Origin: Syntrophomonadaceae bacterium
Lineage (GTDB): Bacteria; Bacillota; Dethiobacteria; DTU022
DNA: 7,667 bases
Assembly: GCA_003553305.1 (NCBI GenBank)
Contig: PWEB01000152.1
Span: 1-7,667, forward strand
Reading direction: 5' to 3'
Positions 1 through 6,827 of this stretch are shown here, piece by piece. The notes beneath the pieces were generated by a model. The model had not been told where the DNA came from. It saw only the letters and a list, made by a program, of their open reading frames with translations, and made no database searches. A program made the position numbers and the translations under genes. Each line of letters starts with the position of its first letter. Positions within the stretch are counted from its first letter, which is position 1.

Positions 1-9
1 AATCAAACA

Positions 10-1302
10 ATGCACGACCTGATTATCCAAGGGGGGATGCCCCTCCGTGGCAGTGTCAAGGTAAAGGGTTCGAAAAACGCCAGCTTGCCAATTATTGCAG
101 CTTCGTTACTTACCGAGGAGTCGGTTATAGTTGATGATGTGCCCGATCTTCATGATGTGCGGACTATGCTTGAAGTAATTGAGTCGATGGGTGCTTCTAT
201 CGATTATAATTCTGCAGAAGAAATACTCCGCATTAATTCTATGCGTTTAGATGCGATTGAACCACCCTGTCACTTAGTTCAGAGGATGAGGGCTTCTTTT
301 TTAGTGCTCGGACCTATTCTGACCCGCTTTGGAAAAGCGAAGATATCTTTGCCTGGAGGCTGTGCGATTGGTTCCCGTCCGGTTGACCTGCATTTGAAAG
401 GTTTAACCAGTATGGGTGCTGATATTACTCTTTCCGGGGGAATAATCGAAGCAAAAACTAAACAACTGCAGGGTGCCCGCATTTATCTTGATTTTCCAAG
501 TGTGGGGGCTACTGAAAATATTATAATGGCTGCCTCACTGGCTAAGGGAACCACTTTTATAGAAAATGCTGCCTCCGAACCGGAAGTCGTTGATCTGGCC
601 GGATTTTTAAATAGTTTGGGTGCAAAAGTTAGTGGAGCCGGCACAAATAACATTCGGATTGAAGGAGTAAAAGAATTGGGCAGCACCCGTCATGCGGTAA
701 TTCCGGATCGAATTGAAGCGGGCACTTTACTTTTAAGTGCTGCAGTTACCGGTGGGGATGTTACTGTTACAAATCTCTTACCAGAGCATATCAAGCCTTT
801 GCTGGCAAAATTACGGGAAACCGGTGTGTCAGTAGAAGAAGATGGATTATCTGTTAGAGTTAGAGGAGAAGGCCGTACTAAAGGTGTAGATTTAAAAACA
901 TTTCCCTACCCCGGATTTCCAACTGATTTGCAGCCGCAATTTATGATTTTACTTGCCTTGTCGGAAGGGACCAGCCTGGTGACAGAAACAATTTTTGAAA
1001 ACAGGTTCAGGTACGTGCCCGGGTTGCAAAAAATGAATGCCAATATTATGGTAGAAGGCAATCGTGCAGTAGTGCAGGGATGCCATGAACTTCGCGGCGC
1101 TCAAGTTGAAGCTTCAGACTTAAGGGCTGCAGCTGCTCTATTGCTGGCCGGCCTTACAGCAAAAGGAAAAACGCAAATATCGAATATTGATTATTTATGG
1201 CGCGGTTACAGTGGTTTTGAAGAAAGGCTGGCTAATCTTGGTGCCCGCCTAGAATGCCTGCCTTCAGAAAACTACGATCAGCCTGAAGCTTTCATAAAAT
1301 GA
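10..1302 (+). CDS. murA: UDP-N-acetylglucosamine 1-carboxyvinyltransferase (MurA)
   Basis: Cytoplasmic enzyme that transfers enolpyruvate from PEP to UDP-GlcNAc, the first committed step of peptidoglycan synthesis and the fosfomycin target. At 430 aa it is full length for the family. Seen in the protein: the N-terminal KGSKNA motif with catalytic Lys22 and Asn23; the active-site loop PGGCAIGSRPVDLH with Cys118 (E. coli Cys115); PTDLQPQ with Asp306 (E. coli Asp305); FENRF with Arg332; DLRAAAALLLAG with Arg372. Near the C-terminus the usual DRGY is WRGY: Arg398 (E. coli Arg397) is kept, but the Asp before it is Trp397. The ATG gives the standard N-terminus for MurA; only nine bases precede it, so its SD cannot be seen. 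The stop overlaps the next gene (ATGA). Firmicutes often carry two MurA paralogues; which one this is cannot be told from the window. Confidence 0.97.
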   Translation: MHDLIIQGGMPLRGSVKVKGSKNASLPIIAASLLTEESVIVDDVPDLHDVRTMLEVIESMGASIDYNSAEEILRINSMRLDAIEPPCHLVQRMRASFLVLGPILTRFGKAKISLPGGCAIGSRPVDLHLKGLTSMGADITLSGGIIEAKTKQLQGARIYLDFPSVGATENIIMAASLAKGTTFIENAASEPEVVDLAGFLNSLGAKVSGAGTNNIRIEGVKELGSTRHAVIPDRIEAGTLLLSAAVTGGDVTVTNLLPEHIKPLLAKLRETGVSVEEDGLSVRVRGEGRTKGVDLKTFPYPGFPTDLQPQFMILLALSEGTSLVTETIFENRFRYVPGLQKMNANIMVEGNRAVVQGCHELRGAQVEASDLRAAAALLLAGLTAKGKTQISNIDYLWRGYSGFEERLANLGARLECLPSENYDQPEAFIK

Positions 1303-2387
1303 ACGATCACCAAACAGGTTGCCCTATGTTTACTTATCCCGGTAATATCCATGTTCACAGCTCTTATTCTGATGGGAGTGGAGATTTCGACCAAATAGCC
1401 GCTGATGCTGCTTCAGTCGGTCTCAGCTTTGTGATCATTACAGATCACGAAACACTGGCAGGACTGTCTGAAGAATCAATTCTTAACGGAGTTGTTGTGC
1501 TGGTGGGATCCGAAATTAACCGGCTGCACAGCCATTACCTTGCTCTTGATCTGGACTACCTGATAGAATCTAATGAGAATAATCCCCAGGTAGTTATAGA
1601 TCGGGTCAGGGAAGCCGGCGGGCTAGGGTTCATCTCCCATCCCTTCGAAAAAGGCCACCCCTACATTGAAAAAGGAAAAGCTTATCCCTGGAAGCACTGG
1701 CCTGTGTTTTGCTTTAACGGCCTTGAAATCTGGAATTACACTTCACATTGGCGGGGCCGTGATCCCTCACTTTTTAAAACCCTGTACCGGTTCTTTTTTA
1801 ATCGTAAAGCAGCTATGGATGCTCCTCCCCGGGAAATATTACAATTATGGGACTGCTATAATATTTCGGGGCACCGGGTATTTGCGATCGGCAGCAGCGA
1901 TGCACATGCTACAGTCTACAAACTATTTGGCCTGTTGAAAGTAAAGGTTTTTACCTACCGCTATATTTTTAAAACGATCAATACTTATATTGTTCTAGAT
2001 GAAGAGCTTAGCGCGGATTTTGACACAGCCAGAAAACAAATTCTTAGTGCCCTGCGGGAGGGGTGTTGCTATATATCATTTGATAGTCTTTCTCCCGGAC
2101 GGAATTTTGCTTATTATGCTTCGTTGGACAGGTCTAATGTTTTAATGGGCGGTGAAACCATTTTTCATCCCGGGTTAACTTTGCATGTGCGGGCCCCTCA
2201 TAAAAGGGCAGTGATTCGTATGATTCGTAATGGTCAATTGGTTGCCCAAAAAACATCCCCCAGTTTTGAATACAAGCCTTCCGGTCCCGGAGTTTACAGG
2301 GTAGAAGTATATTATAAGCCTCTGATCGGCAATCCTCGTCCCTGGATTTATTCCAACCCAATTTATCTCATCCATGCTGAGACTTAG
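1299..2387 (+). CDS. PHP-domain metallohydrolase, CehA/McbA type
   Basis: Predicted metal-dependent hydrolase of the PHP (polymerase and histidinol phosphatase) superfamily, probably a phosphoesterase; the substrate is unknown. Metal-ligand motifs appear in order: HVHSSYSDG (His18, His20, Asp25), ITDHE (Asp49, His50), GSE (Glu72) with His77/His79 nearby, ISHPF (His114), GLEIWN (Glu143) and SSDAHA (Asp201, His203). The C-terminal third (about 260-360) is beta-rich, contains PWIYSNPIYL, and resembles the small beta-sandwich often found after the PHP domain in CehA/McbA-type proteins. No signal peptide or membrane segment is evident, so it is probably cytoplasmic. The start forms a 4-base ATGA overlap with murA, suggesting translational coupling. 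An in-frame ATG at 1326 would put the first motif at residues 9-11, typical of the family, and neither start has a good SD. A cell-envelope role is only an inference from the murA overlap. Confidence 0.86.
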   Translation: MNDHQTGCPMFTYPGNIHVHSSYSDGSGDFDQIAADAASVGLSFVIITDHETLAGLSEESILNGVVVLVGSEINRLHSHYLALDLDYLIESNENNPQVVIDRVREAGGLGFISHPFEKGHPYIEKGKAYPWKHWPVFCFNGLEIWNYTSHWRGRDPSLFKTLYRFFFNRKAAMDAPPREILQLWDCYNISGHRVFAIGSSDAHATVYKLFGLLKVKVFTYRYIFKTINTYIVLDEELSADFDTARKQILSALREGCCYISFDSLSPGRNFAYYASLDRSNVLMGGETIFHPGLTLHVRAPHKRAVIRMIRNGQLVAQKTSPSFEYKPSGPGVYRVEVYYKPLIGNPRPWIYSNPIYLIHAET

Positions 2388-2413
2388 GAAGATTCAGAAT
2401 TAGGAAAAGTACT

Positions 2414-2442
2414 TTGTTGCAGGCAGGCTTTAATGATATACT
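2414..2442 (+). promoter_or_regulatory. Candidate sigma-A promoter for the gap operon
   Basis: TTGTTG (2414-2419), a 17-base spacer and TATACT (2437-2442) form a plausible sigma-A promoter: the -10 matches 5 of 6 consensus bases, the -35 only 3 of 6. Transcription would begin near 2449 and leave a leader of about 100 bases before gap. It is the only good promoter-like site in the gap between the PHP gene and gap. No clear terminator precedes it, so read-through from murA is possible. Confidence 0.5.
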
Positions 2443-2457
2443 ATGTAAACTGGAAAA

Positions 2458-2493
2458 TATTTTTGATCAGTTTAGAAGTTCTTATCAAAAATA
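2458..2493 (+). promoter_or_regulatory. AT-rich inverted repeat in the gap leader
   Basis: A perfect 10-base inverted repeat, TATTTTTGAT (2458-2467) and ATCAAAAATA (2484-2493), separated by 16 bases, lies just after the predicted start of transcription. It could be a protein-binding operator or a weak mRNA hairpin. No run of T follows the right arm closely, so it is not a canonical terminator. No CggR-like regulator gene is present nearby. The function is unknown. Confidence 0.4.
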
Positions 2494-2534
2494 ATTTTAA
2501 GGATGTTTCCTGCAAAGTGGTTTTGATTTTATAT

Positions 2535-2540
2535 AAGGAG
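2535..2540 (+). promoter_or_regulatory. Ribosome binding site that sets the gap start
   Basis: AAGGAG at 2535-2540 lies 8 bases before the GTG at 2549. An upstream in-frame GTG at 2540 overlaps this SD and so cannot be the start that it serves. The 2549 start also gives the standard GAPDH N-terminus (MLKIGINGFGRIGR). Confidence 0.8.
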
Positions 2541-2548
2541 TGATTCTC

Positions 2549-3538
2549 GTGCTGAAGATTGGCATTAACGGTTTTGGAAGGATTGGCAGGTTGGCGATGC
2601 GCGCCTCGATGGAACAGGATCAGGTAAAAGTTGTCGCCATCAATGATCTATCAGATAGCGATTCTCTTGCCCACCTGTTAAAGTATGATTCAGTCTATGG
2701 GATTATGAATGAAGATGTGCAATCTAATGAACAGGGTTTTTTGATCAACAATGAACAGGTTCTGGCGTTTTCTGAGAGGGAACCGGCAGAGATTCCCTGG
2801 AAGGATGCAGATGTGGATTTAGTGATTGAAGCTACCGGGCTGTTTCGGTCGCGTGAAACTGCTTCTGCTCACTTTAACGCCGGGGCTGAAAGGGTAATTA
2901 TCAGTGCCCCCGGTGAAGCTGATTTAGTGATTGTCCTTGGGGTGAACGATTATCTTTATGATCCCGAAGAGCATTTTCTAATTTCAAATGCTTCCTGTAC
3001 GACAAATGCTCTTGCCCCGGTCGCTAAAGTTCTCCATCAGAATTTCGGGTTAAAAAAAGGATTGATGAATACTGCCCATGCCTATACCAATGATCAGCAG
3101 CTGCTTGATTTTCCACATTCTGATCCTCGCAGGGCCCGGGCAGCGGCTTTATCAATCATTCCGACTTCGACAGGCGCAGCTAAGACTGTAGGCGAGGTTA
3201 TTCCTGAATTAAAAGGACGAATTGACGGCTGTGCTATTCGCGTGCCAACTCCTACAGTATCGCTGGTCGATTTTGTTGCCGAGTTAGAAAAAGATGCTAC
3301 TGCAAGTGCTGTTAACGAAGCTTTTAAAAAGGAAGCATCATCTTCACAGTACTTTGATTATAGCGATCTGCCCCTTGTTTCGGTTGATTATACTGGAAAT
3401 CCCTATTCTTCAACAGTTGATGGGCAGTCAACTATGGTCATCGGTGATAACATGGTCCGTGTGTTAGCCTGGTATGACAACGAATGGGCTTATGCCTGCC
3501 GGTTAATTGATCTGGCTGAGCTGATTGCTTCAAAATAA
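2549..3538 (+). CDS. gap: Glyceraldehyde-3-phosphate dehydrogenase (phosphorylating)
   Basis: Cytoplasmic tetrameric enzyme that converts glyceraldehyde 3-phosphate, phosphate and NAD+ to 1,3-bisphosphoglycerate in glycolysis, and the reverse in gluconeogenesis. From the GTG at 2549 it is 329 aa, slightly short of the common 330-340. Seen: the Rossmann motif GINGFGRIGR (5-14); NDLSD at 32-36, whose acidic residue ends the second strand and fits NAD preference; SNASCTTN with catalytic Cys150; HAYTNDQ with His177; STGAAK (207-212) and the Arg231 region for phosphate binding; WYDNEWAYACR near the C-terminus. DFPH at 187-190 keeps the Pro typical of NAD-type enzymes, which favours a GapA-like glycolytic role over an NADP-linked one (inference). 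It starts a run of six closely spaced genes; the next follows after 34 bases with no terminator between. The start was chosen from the SD at 2535-2540. Confidence 0.96.
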   Translation: MLKIGINGFGRIGRLAMRASMEQDQVKVVAINDLSDSDSLAHLLKYDSVYGIMNEDVQSNEQGFLINNEQVLAFSEREPAEIPWKDADVDLVIEATGLFRSRETASAHFNAGAERVIISAPGEADLVIVLGVNDYLYDPEEHFLISNASCTTNALAPVAKVLHQNFGLKKGLMNTAHAYTNDQQLLDFPHSDPRRARAAALSIIPTSTGAAKTVGEVIPELKGRIDGCAIRVPTPTVSLVDFVAELEKDATASAVNEAFKKEASSSQYFDYSDLPLVSVDYTGNPYSSTVDGQSTMVIGDNMVRVLAWYDNEWAYACRLIDLAELIASK

Positions 3539-3572
3539 AAATGCTATTAGGAGATAGGAAGGTATAATCAAG

Positions 3573-4391
3573 ATGGTTGATTTATACAAGAGCAGCGGCC
3601 TTTCTTTAACCTGGGACCCGGGAGAGGAGCGCATTATATTTGGTGAAGGGATTACTCCTGAAGAATATCAGCCCGAGATTCGAAGGCTTCAGGATATAAA
3701 GGATGTCTTCTATGATGCCAGTCAAGCATATGGCATGTCTAATCTTTATTACATGTACAGGGGGGTTTCTGTTGATGAAGATGCCCCAATTATCAGGCAA
3801 GCCGGGTTGCGATTTGATCTAACAGTTCTTAGTCCGGGGACAATCGGAGGAGAATATGTAAAAACAGCAGGGCATTATGATCCCTATAAACCGGGGACCA
3901 GTGTGACCTGGCCGGAAGTTTACGAAGTACTAAACGGTCGGGCACATTATCTTATACAGAGCCACTTTCCCGGTCATCCTGATCAACTAGAAAAGGTTAT
4001 TTTAATTACAGCCAAGCCTGGTGATAAGGTTTTGATACCACCAAGGTTTGGACACGTTACAATTAATCCCGGTAATGATTATTTGATTATGAGTAACTGG
4101 GTGGCTGATGGGGTTTCTTCCCTCCATAATCCCTTTCAACAAATGAAGGGCGGCGCTTATTATGAGTTGCAGTCGGAAGAAGTGCCGGTCTTTGTCCCAA
4201 ATACTAATTACTCAAAACTGCCGGCCCTTGAACGCTGTTCGGTAACTACGATGGAAGAATTTTCCCTGATCACTGGTTTGCCTTTTTACAGTGCATTTAA
4301 AGAAAACAACCAGGCCTTTAGATTCCTGACTCATCCTGAAGAATACAATGCTGTTTTTGAATCCTACATCGATGAATTGGCTTGTTCTTAG
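3573..4391 (+). CDS. Cupin-type glucose-6-phosphate isomerase (archaeal-type PGI)
   Basis: Predicted to interconvert glucose 6-phosphate and fructose 6-phosphate. It belongs to the metal-dependent cupin PGI family best known from Thermococcales, unrelated in fold to classical PGI. The cupin core spans about residues 80-180: GHYD (100-103), PEVYEVLNGRAHYLIQ (114-129), PGDKVLIPPRFGHVTIN (149-165). By alignment to the Pyrococcus enzyme (His88, His90, Glu97, His136) the metal ligands are His101, Asp103, Glu115 and His161, so the second His is replaced by Asp. At 272 aa it is longer than the roughly 190-aa archaeal enzymes, with extra sequence at both ends, including a C-terminal part (about 205-272) of no recognised function. 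Purine-rich SD AGGAAGG at 3556-3562 precedes the ATG. It sits directly after gap, which fits a sugar-phosphate role. A related cupin isomerase with another substrate is possible. Confidence 0.88.
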   Translation: MVDLYKSSGLSLTWDPGEERIIFGEGITPEEYQPEIRRLQDIKDVFYDASQAYGMSNLYYMYRGVSVDEDAPIIRQAGLRFDLTVLSPGTIGGEYVKTAGHYDPYKPGTSVTWPEVYEVLNGRAHYLIQSHFPGHPDQLEKVILITAKPGDKVLIPPRFGHVTINPGNDYLIMSNWVADGVSSLHNPFQQMKGGAYYELQSEEVPVFVPNTNYSKLPALERCSVTTMEEFSLITGLPFYSAFKENNQAFRFLTHPEEYNAVFESYIDELACS

Positions 4392-4418
4392 CGAAAATCA
4401 TCAAAAAGGAGGTGGCCT

Positions 4419-5639
4419 GTGAAAGTCAACCGAAGCATTGAAGAAATCAATGAAAAAATCAAAAATGGTAAAGCGGTTGTTTTTACCGCAGAAGAAATAA
4501 CTGACTTAGTTGAGGAGCAGGGAGTTGCTGAAGCAGCCGCTACAGTTGATGTTGTCACTACAGGCACATTTGGTCCAATGTGTTCTTCCGGCGTCTTCTT
4601 AAATATTGGCCATCCCCGGCCGCGTATTAAACTTAGTGAGGTGCATTTAAACAGTGTTCCTGCTTATGCCGGGATTGCTGCTGTAGATCTATATTTAGGT
4701 GCTACAGCTTTACCTGAAACGGACCCGGCCAATCATGACTACCCGGGGGGGTTTGTTTATGGCGGAGGGCACGTCATTGAAGATCTAGTCGCTGGCAAGG
4801 AAGTCAGGTTGGAGGCAAGCGCTTATGGTACGGATTGTTACCCTCTGAAAAAAATCGATACTACTTTACGCTTGTCGGAAATCAATGAAGCAACCCTCTA
4901 TAATCCCCGGAATGCATACCAGAACTACAATGTGGCTGTCAACCTGGGCCCAAAAACAATCTACACCTACATGGGGATTCTCAAGAATAATATGGGTAAT
5001 GCTAATTATAGCTCCGCAGGCCAACTGAGCCCGCTTTTCAATGATCCGCTGCTAAAAACAATCGGCATGGGAACCCGGATTTTTTTGGGCGGCGGTATTG
5101 GGTATGTAGCCTGGCATGGGACACAGCACAATCCGTCTGCACCAAGAGCAGAAAATGGAACACCTCAGTCTCCGGCAGGCACCCTTGCTCTGACCGGGGA
5201 TTTAAAGCAGATGAAACCCCGCTGGCTGAGAGGGCTGAGCTATCTTGGCTATGGCGCCACCATGCAGGTAGGGGTAGGAATTCCCATTCCGATTCTCAAT
5301 GAAGAAATCATGAAATACTGTGCCGTTCGCGATGAAGATTTGATGGCCCCCGTTGTAGATTATCACCGGGGATATCCATACAAAGAAGGTGAACCGCTTG
5401 GCCTGGTCAGTTATGCTGATTTGAAGCGCGGGATGATTAAGATTCAGGGTCAGAAAGTGCCCACTGCATCTCTATCCAGTTATGCTGGAGCGCGCGAGAT
5501 TGCCGGGACCCTGAAAGATTGGATTTTAGGCGGGCAGTTTACCCTTACCATTCCGGCAGCAGGCTTGCCTTCTGTGGAGGCAGGCATAAAGTTAAACGCA
5601 TTGCCTCAGCGGGATCCTGAAAACCAGGAGGACAGATAG
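4419..5639 (+). CDS. DUF39/HcyBio homocysteine biosynthesis protein
   Basis: Member of the DUF39 family (COG1900, HcyBio). Genetics and biochemistry in Methanosarcina acetivorans (MA1821) link it to homocysteine formation from aspartate semialdehyde and sulfide, with enzyme persulfides proposed as sulfur carriers. Seen: the near N-terminal segment TTGTFGPMCSSGVFLNIGH with Cys55, YGTDCYP with Cys140, and glycine-rich stretches such as FLGGGIGYVAWHGTQHNPS (222-240). Cys55 and Cys140 sit where two conserved cysteines are expected and are the natural persulfide candidates; Cys301 is a third. At 406 aa it has only the DUF39 domain; the CBS pair of the methanogen protein is absent. It starts at GTG with a very strong SD (AAGGAGGT, 4406-4413), 27 bases after the isomerase gene. 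The next gene starts 3 bases after its stop. Family assignment is firm; the exact reaction is inferred from archaeal work. Confidence 0.93.
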   Translation: MKVNRSIEEINEKIKNGKAVVFTAEEITDLVEEQGVAEAAATVDVVTTGTFGPMCSSGVFLNIGHPRPRIKLSEVHLNSVPAYAGIAAVDLYLGATALPETDPANHDYPGGFVYGGGHVIEDLVAGKEVRLEASAYGTDCYPLKKIDTTLRLSEINEATLYNPRNAYQNYNVAVNLGPKTIYTYMGILKNNMGNANYSSAGQLSPLFNDPLLKTIGMGTRIFLGGGIGYVAWHGTQHNPSAPRAENGTPQSPAGTLALTGDLKQMKPRWLRGLSYLGYGATMQVGVGIPIPILNEEIMKYCAVRDEDLMAPVVDYHRGYPYKEGEPLGLVSYADLKRGMIKIQGQKVPTASLSSYAGAREIAGTLKDWILGGQFTLTIPAAGLPSVEAGIKLNALPQRDPENQEDR

Positions 5640-5642
5640 ATA

Positions 5643-6068
5643 ATGGTCAAACAAAAAATAGTGCTTCGTTACCCACCACATGTTGTTGAACAGCCGACTA
5701 TTTACCATCTGATCAAAGATTTTAATCTGATGGTTAACATTCTCAGGGCTGACATTAACCCCAAAAAGGAAGGCCGTCTGATGATGGAATTAAGCGGCAA
5801 AAAAATAGACTATCAGCGTGCCCTGGAATGGTTGCAGGAACAGGGGTTACATGTAATGGGCCTGGAGCAGCAGATCATCTGGAATTCAGAACGCTGTACT
5901 CACTGTGGCGCCTGCACGGTTATTTGCCCTACGGAGGCTCTTGTCTTTAACCGTCCGGAGATGACAGTCAGTTTTACTGATGATAAATGTGTGGTTTGTG
6001 AGCTTTGTTTGCGAGCCTGTCCGGCCCGGGCAATGGAAACCCTGGTTGACAACAATAATTCCCAATGA
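5643..6068 (+). CDS. NIL-domain 2[4Fe-4S] ferredoxin of the homocysteine system
   Basis: A 141-aa protein with an N-terminal NIL domain (about 3-78), an ACT-like fold otherwise known from methionine ABC transporter ATPases, followed by a bacterial-type ferredoxin domain. Two full cluster motifs are visible: CTHCGACTVICP (Cys85, 88, 91, 95) and CVVCELCLRACP (Cys116, 119, 122, 126), each CxxCxxCxxxCP. This is the architecture of M. acetivorans MA1822, the partner of DUF39 in homocysteine synthesis, where it is thought to supply electrons for reductive sulfur transfer. The NIL domain may bind a sulfur amino acid or the partner protein (inference). The SD AGGAGG (5626-5631) lies inside the end of the DUF39 gene. 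The stop overlaps the next start (ATGA). It is soluble, with no signal peptide, and its oxygen-labile clusters fit an anaerobic host. Confidence 0.93.
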   Translation: MVKQKIVLRYPPHVVEQPTIYHLIKDFNLMVNILRADINPKKEGRLMMELSGKKIDYQRALEWLQEQGLHVMGLEQQIIWNSERCTHCGACTVICPTEALVFNRPEMTVSFTDDKCVVCELCLRACPARAMETLVDNNNSQ

Positions 6069-6802
6069 CCAGTAAAAGAGTTTACCGTCAGGATATTTCA
6101 GGCTCAAGGCTGACTTTTTTTTCTGTAAAAGTTAAAGAGACCGATCTTTGGATCGCGGTTGACAGCTCAGCATACCACGAAACTCTTCCGGCCAGGGTAG
6201 AACAGTTTGTCTTGAACAAGCGAAATCTGCTCGAAGCATACCTTACGGCAAATCCTCACCTGGCTACAGCCCTGGAACCATGCTTGTTGCAAGAAAAAGC
6301 TCCTGAAATATTCCGGGCTATGCTCAGATCATCGAATCTAGCCGGAGTCGGGCCTATGGCATCTGTAGCCGGGGCCTTTGCCGAAGCTGTTGGTAAATAT
6401 TTGTTCAATATTTCAAAAGAAGTAGTTGTTGAAAACGGGGGAGACATTTTCCTTAAAGTGCTTGAGCCTGTAAATGTCGGGATTTATGCCGGAACTTCAA
6501 CCCTGAGCGGTAAGCTTGCCCTGCGGGTGGATCCGGATTGCACTCCCCTTGGAGTGTGTACCTCATCAGGGACCGTTGGCCCCTCGCTGAGCCAGGGTAA
6601 AGCTGATGCAGCTGTAGTTTCATCACCCTCGACCCCTCTTGCTGATGCTGTGGCCACCAAGCTTGGCAACCAGGTCAAAAACGAAAATGAACTTGAATCG
6701 GCCCTAAAGATTGCCAGTTCAATTGAAGGAGTAAGTGGAGCCCTGCTTATCTATGGTCATAAAATTGCTGTGTGGGGAGAGATTGAATTAATAAAATTAT
6801 AA
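6065..6802 (+). CDS. UPF0280 family protein (COG2122, ApbE-like)
   Basis: A 245-aa protein of the UPF0280/COG2122 family, distantly related to ApbE flavin transferases. Motifs: AGVGPMASVAGAFAEAVG (93-110), VENGGDIFL (122-130), GVCTSSGTVGPSLSQGKADA (163-182) and ADAVATKLGN (193-202), typical of the family and of ApbE-like nucleotide-binding loops. ApbE proteins attach FMN to partner proteins; whether UPF0280 does so is not known to me. In methanogens a COG2122 protein has been implicated, with DUF39 and the NIL ferredoxin, in efficient homocysteine synthesis or sulfur mobilisation; this is from memory. The gene overlaps the ferredoxin gene by 4 bases and has no recognisable SD, so it is probably translated by coupling. 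No signal peptide is seen, unlike many exported ApbE proteins. Family assignment is strong; the molecular function is open. Confidence 0.92.
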   Translation: MTSKRVYRQDISGSRLTFFSVKVKETDLWIAVDSSAYHETLPARVEQFVLNKRNLLEAYLTANPHLATALEPCLLQEKAPEIFRAMLRSSNLAGVGPMASVAGAFAEAVGKYLFNISKEVVVENGGDIFLKVLEPVNVGIYAGTSTLSGKLALRVDPDCTPLGVCTSSGTVGPSLSQGKADAAVVSSPSTPLADAVATKLGNQVKNENELESALKIASSIEGVSGALLIYGHKIAVWGEIELIKL

Positions 6803-6827
6803 TTAATGAAGAGGAGGAATCTATAAT

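Noticed and set aside
279..686. Antisense open frames within murA and similar ones in other genes
   Set aside because: They lie fully inside well-conserved genes, have no family resemblance and no visible translation signals.
2388..2413. A terminator after the PHP gene
   Set aside because: Only a short, weak CTGA/TCAG pairing is present across the end of the gene, with no GC-rich stem and no T-run.
2540..2548. Upstream in-frame GTG at 2540 as the start of gap
   Set aside because: The codon overlaps the SD AAGGAG itself and would add three residues before the standard GAPDH N-terminus; GTG at 2549 is correctly spaced.
4392..4418. A SAM riboswitch or T-box controlling the homocysteine genes
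   Set aside because: Only 27 bases separate PGI and DUF39, all SD and spacer. The gap leader also shows no T-box or SAM-riboswitch motif that I can recognise.
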